From Actinomycetes bacterium (GTDB lineage Bacteria; Actinomycetota; Acidimicrobiia; Acidimicrobiales; JAKAOS01): DNA of 8,031 nucleotides. Position 1 is the first letter of the stretch, and each line of letters opens with the position of its first letter. The position numbers and the translations under genes were made by a program. Under the pieces are notes generated by a model. It saw only the letters and a list, made by a program, of their open reading frames with translations. It made no database searches and was not told the DNA's origin. Shown piece after piece: positions 1 to 5,235 of the stretch. The DNA lies in assembly GCA_021790615.1 (NCBI GenBank), contig JAJYGW010000076.1, positions 1-8,031 of the forward strand, in the 5' to 3' direction.

Positions 1-1005
1 TCGCCACGGAGCACGTGTGCCCGCCCAGCCGGCGAGCAGCGCCGCGCCGACGGCCCCCGCCCGCTCGCCGTGCGCGGCGGCGAGCACGGGTACCTCGGGG
101 CGGTGCCACGACGGGAGCAGCCGAGCGGCGAGGGCTTCCCGCAGGGGAGCGAGGAGCACCTCGCCCGCCCCGATCGGCCCTCCCCCCAACACCACCAGTT
201 CGGGGTCGGTCACCAGCACGAGGTTGGCGAGCCCGATCGCGACCTGCTCGGCGAACGCTCGCAGGACGAGCATCGCTCCGGGGTCACCGCCGGCGGCGGC
301 CTCCGTCACGTGCTCGCCCCGCACCGCCCCGCCCGGCTCCGCCCTGGTCGCCAGGCCCGGGGCGGTACCCTCGGCGACCGCGCGACGGGCGAGCAAGCCG
401 AGCGCCGTCCCCGACGCCAACGTCTCCCAACAGCCTCGCTGTCCGCAGCTGCACTCGAGCCCGTCCCGGTCCACGACCATGTGACCGATCTCGCCGGCGA
501 AGCCGTGCGCACCACGACGGACCGCGCCGTCCACGACCAGCGCCCCGCCGATCCCCGTGCCGAGGGTGACGACGAGCACGTCGCGCGCCCCCCGCGCCGC
601 TCCCGTTCCGAGCTCCGCGACCGCAGCGGCGGTTGCGTCGTTGTCGACGACCAGTCGCCGCCCGGGCAGGAGCGCTGCGAGCGCCGGCAGGACGGCCAGG
701 TTCGCGACGCCCTCGAGGTGCGGAGCGCTCGAGAGCGTCCCGTCGGGACCGACCAGGCCCGGGAGGCCGAAGCCGACGGGCATGGGGCCCCCGCTCGAGG
801 AGTCCGGGTCCGGGTCCGCGGCCTCGAGCTCCCCGACCAGGGCGGCAAAGGTCGCGAAGAGCGCCGGCGCGCGTAGCGGGGTCTCGACGCGCCGCTCCGC
901 GAGGACCGCGCCGCTCTCGTCGAGCAGCACGGCGTGCAACTTCGTGCCGCCCGCATCGATCCCGATCGCTCGCCGGGTCGGGTGAGCTCGGACGGTCCGG
1001 CTCAG
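1..1005 (-). CDS. ROK-family sugar kinase (glucokinase-like), 3' end cut by window
   Basis: Likely phosphorylates glucose or a related hexose in the cytoplasm with ATP (known for the ROK family; the substrate here is inferred). The frame is open from the CTG at 1005 to the left edge, 335 codons, about full ROK length, so only a short tail can be missing. Visible: the N-terminal phosphate-binding motif DAGGTK (residues 17-22), DND at 121-123 with D123 as the expected catalytic base, the GTGIGG loop, and the ROK zinc site with H175 and the C-S-C-G-x-x-G-C motif (C185, C187, C192) followed by W-E. No ATG, GTG or TTG lies in frame before the DAGGTK motif, so I place the start at CTG 1005, which overlaps the SRPBCC stop as CTGA and has GGAG at 1011-1014, five bases upstream. 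N-acetylglucosamine or mannose kinase activity is an alternative. Family call is firm; start and substrate are less so. Confidence 0.9.
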   Translation of the reverse strand, partial: MSRTVRAHPTRRAIGIDAGGTKLHAVLLDESGAVLAERRVETPLRAPALFATFAALVGELEAADPDPDSSSGGPMPVGFGLPGLVGPDGTLSSAPHLEGVANLAVLPALAALLPGRRLVVDNDATAAAVAELGTGAARGARDVLVVTLGTGIGGALVVDGAVRRGAHGFAGEIGHMVVDRDGLECSCGQRGCWETLASGTALGLLARRAVAEGTAPGLATRAEPGGAVRGEHVTEAAAGGDPGAMLVLRAFAEQVAIGLANLVLVTDPELVVLGGGPIGAGEVLLAPLREALAARLLPSWHRPEVPVLAAAHGERAGAVGAALLAGWAGTRAPWR

Positions 1006-1448
1006 CGCTGCTCCGACTCCACCCAGACCTTCAGCTCCTCGAGGGCGGTGTGGGTGATCCGGCCCTCGGCCCGGCGCTTGACGAACCCCGGGAGGGGGAC
1101 CTGGAGCTCGACGAACAGGTCGTAGCGGGCGTCGGTCTCTCCCTCCGAGGTCCGCTCGAAGGCATACGAGCCATCCATCCTCGTGGTGAGGTCGCCCTCG
1201 GACTGCACCCAGCTGAGGGAGGCGGGCGCTGCGCCGTAGTCGTAGCGGAGCGTGTAGCTCGTGCTCCGCCCGAACGCCGCAGCACGAAACCGGATCGACG
1301 TGCCTCGACCCTCTGCGTCGCGTTCGAGCACCTCGACCTCCTTGATGTCCGCCGCCCACTCCGGATAACGCTCGAAGTCGACGACGGCCGCAAAACATCG
1401 CTCGGGGGCGGCACGGATGACCAGTCGCTCGGCGGCGTGTTCCGCCAC
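1002..1448 (-). CDS. SRPBCC (START-like, polyketide cyclase/dehydrase type) protein
   Basis: A 148-aa protein of the SRPBCC helix-grip fold, which encloses a hydrophobic ligand pocket; the ligand is unknown. It begins VAEHAAERLVI, followed by the characteristic stretch ending VVDFERYPEWAADI, then alternating beta strands and a C-terminal amphipathic helix (RRAEGRITHTALEELKVWVE) as in small actinobacterial members. GTG 1448 is chosen because a perfect AGGAGG lies seven bases upstream (1456-1461) and the family normally starts just before this first strand. The frame stays open further upstream, including a GTG at 1547 directly after the glycosyltransferase stop, but that would add an implausible Arg-rich extension. 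It follows the GT4 gene by 100 nt and overlaps the ROK kinase start by 3 nt, so it is probably in the same operon. In mycobacteria a comparable SRPBCC gene lies near pimB' (from memory), which supports a role linked to lipid or envelope metabolism. Confidence 0.87.
   Translation of the reverse strand: MAEHAAERLVIRAAPERCFAAVVDFERYPEWAADIKEVEVLERDAEGRGTSIRFRAAAFGRSTSYTLRYDYGAAPASLSWVQSEGDLTTRMDGSYAFERTSEGETDARYDLFVELQVPLPGFVKRRAEGRITHTALEELKVWVESEQR
1011..1014 (-). promoter_or_regulatory. Shine-Dalgarno GGAG for the CTG start of the ROK kinase
   Basis: GGAG on the minus strand, five bases before CTG 1005 and inside the last codons of the SRPBCC gene. Together with the CTGA stop/start overlap it is the main evidence that the ROK kinase starts at CTG. 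Confidence 0.5.
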
Positions 1449-1455
1449 GGGGGAT

Positions 1456-1461
1456 CCTCCT
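1456..1461 (-). promoter_or_regulatory. Ribosome binding site of the SRPBCC gene
   Basis: A perfect AGGAGG on the minus strand, seven bases before GTG 1448. It decides the start of the SRPBCC gene against longer in-frame extensions. Confidence 0.75.
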
Positions 1462-1485
1462 CGGGGTATTCGTCGGGGTGTTCGT

Positions 1486-1521
1486 CGGGCTCGTCGTCGA
1501 CCTCGGGCTCGTCGTCGACCT
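1486..1521. repeat. 18-bp direct tandem repeat, two exact copies plus a partial third
   Basis: Two identical 18-bp units (plus strand cgggctcgtcgtcgacct) occupy 1486-1503 and 1504-1521, and a third begins at 1522 (cgggctcgg). They lie in the 100-nt gap between the glycosyltransferase stop (1549) and the SRPBCC start (1448). Each unit holds gtcgac, a small palindrome. The unit length is a multiple of three, so copy number changes would not shift any frame across the gap. No promoter or terminator role is evident. Confidence 0.8.
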
Positions 1522-1548
1522 CGGGCTCGGCGGCTCGGCCGCGTCACC

Positions 1549-2688
1549 CTAGCAAGCCGCGCCCCCTCCCGACCATGCCGTCGTGCCGAGCGCTGCCGCA
1601 AGGAGGTGGGCGAGGCGATCGTAGGAGAAGCGCTCGACGGCACGCCGGCGAGCTGCCGCTCCGAGCTCGCGGCGGTGGTCGGGGTCCTCGAGCAGGCCCG
1701 CGATCGCCTCCGCAACGGCGCGCGGTGAGCGCGGGTCGACGACCAGCCCGGTCTCCCCATCCTCGACCGCTTCCGCCGCCCCGCCGCTGCGCCCCGCGAC
1801 CTGTGGGACACCGGCTGCAGCCGCCTCGAGGAAGACGATCCCGAAGCCCTCCTGCTCGAGCCCGCCCCAGCGGCTCCGGCACGGCAGGGCGAAGACGTCT
1901 GCGGCTCCGTAGAGCAGCGGGAGATCCTGCTCCCGAACGGAACCGAGCAGCCGCACGCGCGCACCGGATGCAGCCGCCAGACCGTCCAACCGCTCGCGGT
2001 CCCTCCCCGCGCCGGCGACGAGCAGGGTTCCCCGGCGGGGGCCGAGACGGGCCATCGCGCGGATGAGGACGTCCATGCCCTTGCGCGGCACGAGACGGCT
2101 CACCGAGAGCACCACCGGAGCCTCCTCCCCGACGCCGAAGTGCTGCCGCGCGAGGGCGCGCTCCCCCGGGGAGAGGGGCCGGAACCGCCCAACATCGACG
2201 CCAGGCGGGATCACCGCAACCGAGGGGAGCGCTCCCCGGGCGGTGCGCGCCGCCTCGGACGCCACCCATGCGCCTGCGGCTACGACCGAGGTCGCCGAGG
2301 CAAGCACATGCGCAAGAGCGTGGCGGCTGAGGGGAAGCCGACCGGGCACGCTCACCTCGGCCCCGTGGAGGACCACGGTGTAGGGAAACCCGAGCGATGG
2401 CCCGAGCGCGCCCACAGGCAACGCCGGGTCGAGCACGACCCGGGTCGCGCCGATCTCCGCGGCGAGGCGGCGAACCCGCTCGGCCAGCGGAACGGTGGGG
2501 AGGAGCACCCGGCCGGGTACGCGATCCACGCGGAACGGCTGCGCGCGGTCGAAGGCCTCCGAACCCGGGAACGAGGTGGTGAGCACGGCGAAGTCGTCCG
2601 GATCGAGGCGGCGCCACAGCTCGTGGAGGTAGGACTGGATCCCACCGATCTTCGGAGGGAAGTCGTTCGTGACCAGGAGGTGCTTCAT
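1549..2688 (-). CDS. GT4 glycosyltransferase, PimB'-like (GDP-mannose-dependent phosphatidylinositol mannoside mannosyltransferase)
   Basis: A 379-aa GT-B fold, GT4 family retaining glycosyltransferase. The N-terminus LLVTNDFPPKIGGIQSYL closely resembles actinobacterial PimB', which adds the second mannose to phosphatidylinositol mannosides at the inner face of the membrane using GDP-mannose (family knowledge). Visible motifs: GGIQS at 15-19, HGAE at 108-111, PPGVD at 161-165, SRLVPRKG at 197-204 with the donor-phosphate Arg198 and Lys203, and the E-x7-E motif EGFGIVFLE at 280-288. Length is typical. The ATG at 2688 overlaps the upstream DUF4031 stop as ATGA, so translation is probably coupled; no strong Shine-Dalgarno is visible. 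The C-terminus is a short Gly/Ala tail ending in Cys. Other GT4 mannosyl- or glucosyltransferases remain possible, since the acceptor cannot be read from sequence. The GT4 assignment is firm; the PimB' function is a good guess. Confidence 0.92.
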   Translation of the reverse strand: MKHLLVTNDFPPKIGGIQSYLHELWRRLDPDDFAVLTTSFPGSEAFDRAQPFRVDRVPGRVLLPTVPLAERVRRLAAEIGATRVVLDPALPVGALGPSLGFPYTVVLHGAEVSVPGRLPLSRHALAHVLASATSVVAAGAWVASEAARTARGALPSVAVIPPGVDVGRFRPLSPGERALARQHFGVGEEAPVVLSVSRLVPRKGMDVLIRAMARLGPRRGTLLVAGAGRDRERLDGLAAASGARVRLLGSVREQDLPLLYGAADVFALPCRSRWGGLEQEGFGIVFLEAAAAGVPQVAGRSGGAAEAVEDGETGLVVDPRSPRAVAEAIAGLLEDPDHRRELGAAARRRAVERFSYDRLAHLLAAALGTTAWSGGGAAC

Positions 2689-2999
2689 CCCGCGTGGGAG
2701 TCGGACAGTGCATGGGGGTCGGACGGTGCGTGGGGGTCGGACCGGGCGTGGTGTGGCCGGCGCAACCCGGCGGCCCGCAACCGTCTGACGAGCTCCCTCG
2801 CACCGACCGGCACGGCACCGAGCTCGAGCGCCCGCGCTCGCCCCTCTGTCGGGACGTCGTAGTGATCACCCTGGAAGGCCCGCCGCGGGATGCCGAGACG
2901 GGCGGCGAAGTCGTGGAGCTCGTCGAGGTCGGCGTCCGAGACCAAGTGCGCCCAGCGCCGGCCCCGCCACGGCCAGATCGCCTCGTCGACCAGGATCAC
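2685..2999 (-). CDS. DUF4031 domain protein with a repeated SDPH tail
   Basis: A 104-aa protein. Residues 1-78 match my recollection of DUF4031 (function unknown): VILVDEAIWPW at the start, RRWAHLVSDADLDELHDFA at 14-32, and the hallmark RAFQGDHYDV at 40-49. GTG 2999 is preferred because it abuts the conserved first strand and overlaps the upstream stop as GTGA; a longer reading would add an Arg-rich leader overlapping the neighbouring gene. The stop overlaps the glycosyltransferase start as ATGA, so it sits as a coupled middle gene. The last 20 or so residues are a hexapeptide repeat (ARSDPH, APSDPH, ALSDSH, then AG) encoded by an 18-bp tandem repeat, and do not look like part of the domain. 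His and Asp richness of core and tail would fit metal binding, but that is only a guess. Confidence 0.85.
   Translation of the reverse strand: MILVDEAIWPWRGRRWAHLVSDADLDELHDFAARLGIPRRAFQGDHYDVPTEGRARALELGAVPVGARELVRRLRAAGLRRPHHARSDPHAPSDPHALSDSHAG
2695..2748. repeat. Three imperfect 18-bp tandem repeats at the 3' end of the DUF4031 gene
   Basis: Units at 2695-2712, 2713-2730 and 2731-2748 share the plus-strand pattern tggg(a/g)gtcggac(a/g/c)g(t/g)gc(a/g). They are in frame and encode a hexapeptide repeat of the type A-x-S-D-P-H. They end just before the ATG of the glycosyltransferase, so they also form its upstream mRNA. The repeat probably grew by slippage and lengthened the protein tail. 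Confidence 0.8.
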
Positions 3000-3964
3000 C
3001 CTGCGGCGCCCGATGGGTACGGGCCCGACCCTCCGGCCATCCCCCACCAACGCTCGCGAGCCGAGAAGAGGTAGCGCTCGCTCAGTACGTTGAGTGTGCG
3101 CCGGGCGACGTCGAAACGGTCGGCGATACCCACCGCGACCTCGAGTGAGCTCGGTCGGGGCGGCTGCACCGCGCGCCACGCCGCGCGGTACCACTGCGGC
3201 CCGAGCGTCTCGAGCAGCGCCACCGCCGGGGGTACCGCGAGGCCGGGTGGGAGTCCCGAACCGCTCCCCACGGCCACACCAGCGCGCGCGGGGAGTGTGC
3301 GGAGGAGCCGCCCCTCTGCGTGCGGCCCGAGCCCACCCGCGGTGTGGTCGGGGAACACGCCGGTGAGGAACAGGGCGACGTCACCGAGCCGGCGGTAGAG
3401 GCCCGGGCGCTCCGGCACCGGCACGACCTCGAGCAGGCTTGCAAGGCGTACCGGATCGAGCTCGTTGAACCGTTGCCGACGCAGCCCACGCCTCGTCCGT
3501 AACACGACGCTCCCGCTCGCGAGGGTGGTGAACGACGCGAGGAGGGACGCGAGGAAGAACCGCCGCTCGGGAGCTTCCAACAGCTCGACCAGGTCCGCCG
3601 GACCGAGCACAGGCACCCGCCGACGCGGTCCGACCCACTCGGGGACCGACGGGGCCGCGGCGAGGTCTCGCGCACCCGCCTCGACCACCGCGGCGAAGAC
3701 CAGGAAGGGCGAGGTGGGGGCCAGTGCGACACCCCCGGGCTGGTGTCCCTCGCCGACGCCAACGGCGAGCAGGCCGTCGACGACCTCGGCGCGCGCGAGC
3801 ACGTCGACGAGCAGTGCGGGATCCCTTCGGAGCTCGGCCGGATCCACCGCCGCCAGGCGGGCCAGCTCGGCCAGGTCTTCCCGACTGAGGTGCTCACCGT
3901 AGGCGACACCGAGCCACGGGGGGTTGCGCGAAGCTTCGCCCCTGCCTCGGGACAGCTCAGCCAT
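2996..3964 (-). CDS. Unrecognised conserved-looking 322-aa protein
   Basis: I cannot name this family. The predicted protein is soluble, with no signal peptide or clear membrane helix, and looks largely alpha-helical. Notable stretches: LGVAYGEHLSREDLAELA (18-35), PERRFFLASLLASFTTLASG (132-151), an Arg-rich segment LRTRRGLRRQRFNELDPV (155-172), the striking LYRRLGDVALFLTGVFPDHT (189-208), LLETLGPQWYRAAWRAV (250-266) and RFDVARRTLNVLSERYLF (283-300). These have the look of conserved motifs, not spurious translation, and codon third positions are strongly GC as in neighbours. ATG 3964 is my choice; no Shine-Dalgarno precedes it, and an in-frame GTG at 4018 is an alternative adding 18 residues. 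Its stop overlaps the DUF4031 start as GTGA, making it the likely first gene of the glycosyltransferase operon. It is divergent from the RAM-domain regulator. Confidence 0.8.
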   Translation of the reverse strand: MAELSRGRGEASRNPPWLGVAYGEHLSREDLAELARLAAVDPAELRRDPALLVDVLARAEVVDGLLAVGVGEGHQPGGVALAPTSPFLVFAAVVEAGARDLAAAPSVPEWVGPRRRVPVLGPADLVELLEAPERRFFLASLLASFTTLASGSVVLRTRRGLRRQRFNELDPVRLASLLEVVPVPERPGLYRRLGDVALFLTGVFPDHTAGGLGPHAEGRLLRTLPARAGVAVGSGSGLPPGLAVPPAVALLETLGPQWYRAAWRAVQPPRPSSLEVAVGIADRFDVARRTLNVLSERYLFSARERWWGMAGGSGPYPSGAAG

Positions 3965-4022
3965 CGACGTGGGTGCGGCCAGCAGGGTCGCCCTGTACGC
4001 GCGGAGATTCGACCACACCGGG

Positions 4023-4028
4023 AAGTTA
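4023..4028 (-). promoter_or_regulatory. Possible -10 element (TAACTT) for the left operon
   Basis: TAACTT on the minus strand fits the actinobacterial TANNNT -10 pattern and is one of few AT-rich spots in the divergent region. It would start transcription around 4016, giving a leader of about 50 nt before ATG 3964. No convincing -35 is seen. Confidence 0.3.
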
Positions 4029-4107
4029 CCAGGGCCTGCTCGAAGGCCGTGGGGCGACGGCTCGACCGCGGTGGGCTGGTGGCCCGAGCCGCGTCGCCTC
4101 GGCGCGC

Positions 4108-4113
4108 TAGCGT
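4108..4113 (+). promoter_or_regulatory. Possible -10 element (TAGCGT) for the RAM-domain gene
   Basis: TAGCGT ends five bases before GTG 4119 and fits TANNNT. That spacing would place the transcription start at or next to the GTG, so the mRNA may be leaderless, which agrees with the lack of a Shine-Dalgarno. No clear -35. Confidence 0.3.
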
Positions 4114-4118
4114 TGGGC

Positions 4119-4403
4119 GTGCTCTCCGCCTTCGTCCTCGTCAGCGCCGAACCCGCTCGCATCGCCACGCTCGCGGAGGAGCTTGCAGACACCGACGGGG
4201 TTGCGGAGGTCTACTCGGTCGCCGGCGAGGGGACTGATCTCGTTGCCGTCGTGCGGGTCCGCCACCACGAGGAGCTCGCAGAGGTGGTGACCGGCCGGAT
4301 CGGGCCGAAGCAAGGCATCCGCTCGACGCGAACCCTGATCGCGTTCCGGGCGTTCAGCCGGCGGGACCTCGAGGCGATCTGGGACCTCGGCCCCCTCGAC
4401 TGA
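4119..4403 (+). CDS. Stand-alone Lrp/AsnC ligand-binding (RAM) domain protein
   Basis: A 94-aa protein consisting only of the Lrp/AsnC effector-binding alpha/beta domain: beta strand LSAFVLVSAE (2-11), helix with IATLAEELAD (15-24), the typical GVAEVYSVAGEGTDLVAVVR (27-46), a helix with HEELAEVV, and the final strand STRTLIAFRAF (69-79). There is no DNA-binding helix-turn-helix, and none fits in the 154-bp upstream gap. In full-length Lrp family members this domain oligomerises and binds amino acids; small stand-alone versions are common in actinomycetes. GTG 4119 is chosen because it begins exactly at the first strand; the reading frame upstream encodes no recognisable domain. It is transcribed divergently from the left operon and converges on the lipoprotein gene. 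Possible roles are amino-acid sensing or modulation of another Lrp protein. Confidence 0.87.
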   Translation: MLSAFVLVSAEPARIATLAEELADTDGVAEVYSVAGEGTDLVAVVRVRHHEELAEVVTGRIGPKQGIRSTRTLIAFRAFSRRDLEAIWDLGPLD

Positions 4404-4407
4404 TCTT

Positions 4408-4424
4408 CCGACCCCCCGGGTCGG
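4408..4424. terminator. GC-rich hairpin after the RAM-domain gene
   Basis: Perfect 7-bp inverted repeat ccgaccc / gggtcgg with a 3-nt loop, starting five bases after the stop at 4403. There is no T run, as is usual for high-GC actinobacterial terminators. It lies between convergent genes and could act in both directions. Confidence 0.45.
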
Positions 4425-4449
4425 GGACTGCCGCCCGGCGGAACGGCGC

Positions 4450-4492
4450 CCCGAGCGGAACGGCGTGCGGGGCACGGGGTGCGCCGCTCGGG
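4450..4492. terminator. Second hairpin in the convergent gap, next to the lipoprotein stop
   Basis: Perfect 9-bp inverted repeat cccgagcgg (4450-4458) and ccgctcggg (4484-4492) with a 25-nt loop, ending five bases before the lipoprotein stop codon. On the plus strand it is followed by cagtttc, the only T-rich spot nearby. The gap also holds an 11-bp direct repeat, gcggaacggcg, at 4438-4448 and 4455-4465. Confidence 0.4.
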
Positions 4493-4497
4493 CAGTT

Positions 4498-5235
4498 TCA
4501 GCAGTTCGCCGGTGGCGTCGCGCCGGGGCTGATCGGCGAGAGCTGGATCGACCAGATCGTGGCCGGGTCCAGCGCGGGGTCGAGGCTCCGGGCGACAGCG
4601 AGCACGTTGCGGTGGACCGCCGCCAGCACGAGCCGGCTCGTGAAGACCATCACCTCGCAGCTCGGCGCGCCGGCCGGCTCGGCTCGGGCGAGGACCAGAT
4701 GGGCGTCCGGGGGGAGCTCGTCGAGCACCCAGTGCTCCGCCCCCGACACCGGCAGCGGCGGCTCCAGGTTCAGCACGTAGGAGAGCGCCCGGCCATAGAC
4801 GAAACGCACCGAGGCGTAGGTGTCGAGGCCGTCGGAGTTCCGCGGCCAGAACCCGGTCCCGTTCGGGACGAGCGGGTCGGGCGTGTGGTTCGCGTACCAC
4901 TGGGCCTTGGTAGCCCCCCAGCCGACGAGCGGCGGCGCCGCCGGCACGATGGTCGTGGACGTGGTCGGCGATCCCCCGCCCGACGAGCCCGAGCCGCCCG
5001 AGCTGGAGGAGCCCCCCGAGGGGGACGACCCCGCCGTCGCAGGCGCCGACGCAGACGTCGTCTCGCCCCCGGCATCCTTCCCGCTCGATGCCTTCCCAGC
5101 CGAGCGGGCGGGCGAGTTCGACGCCCGCGTCCCGACGGCCGCCGGAGCGCTCGTCGTGCAGGCGGCAGCGAGGACGCCGAGCGCGCCGACCAGCAAGCCG
5201 GCGAGCGTCGCCCGTCTCCTCCGCCTAGCCGCCAC
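4498..5235 (-). CDS. Putative lipoprotein with Ser/Gly-rich linker
   Basis: A 245-aa exported protein of unknown function. Signal peptide: basic n-region ARRRRR (3-8), hydrophobic core at about 10-24 and a lipobox LAAAC with the lipidated Cys at 26, so it should be anchored on the outer face of the membrane. Residues about 27-100 are low complexity Ala/Ser/Gly/Thr (for example GGSSSSGGSGSSGGG at 74-88), a flexible wall-spanning linker. The globular part, about 101-245, contains VGWGATKAQWYANHTPDP, GFWPRNSDGLDTYASVRFVY and PSCEVMVFTSRLVLAAVHRN; Cys193 and the terminal Cys245 could form a disulfide. I do not recognise a family. GTG 5235 has a perfect AGGAGG six bases upstream (5242-5247) and lies 11 nt inside the end of trpD, so translation follows trpD closely. 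The gene ends convergent to the RAM gene. Confidence 0.88.
   Translation of the reverse strand: MAARRRRRATLAGLLVGALGVLAAACTTSAPAAVGTRASNSPARSAGKASSGKDAGGETTSASAPATAGSSPSGGSSSSGGSGSSGGGSPTTSTTIVPAAPPLVGWGATKAQWYANHTPDPLVPNGTGFWPRNSDGLDTYASVRFVYGRALSYVLNLEPPLPVSGAEHWVLDELPPDAHLVLARAEPAGAPSCEVMVFTSRLVLAAVHRNVLAVARSLDPALDPATIWSIQLSPISPGATPPANC

Noticed and set aside
1449..1964. Long N-terminal extension of the SRPBCC frame up to 1964
   Set aside because: It runs through the glycosyltransferase in another frame, and a perfect ribosome binding site supports GTG 1448.
633..2066. Long plus-strand open frame of 477 codons opposite the ROK, SRPBCC and glycosyltransferase genes
   Set aside because: Its product is Arg/Pro/Ser-rich with no domain, and the opposite strand carries three clear protein families; it is a high-GC shadow.
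1544..2869. Minus-strand open frame of 441 codons overlapping the glycosyltransferase in another frame
   Set aside because: Low-complexity Arg/Gly/Pro composition, with no motif. The GT4 frame has all family motifs.
3924..4118. Upstream extension of the RAM-domain gene from a TTG at 3924
   Set aside because: The added residues resemble no helix-turn-helix and overlap the start of the divergent gene; GTG 4119 matches the first strand of the domain.
3965..4192. N-terminal extension of the 322-aa unknown protein up to 4192
   Set aside because: It would overlap the divergent RAM-domain gene and its promoter region and reads as low-complexity Ser/Ala/Arg. Only the shorter extension to GTG 4018 remains possible.
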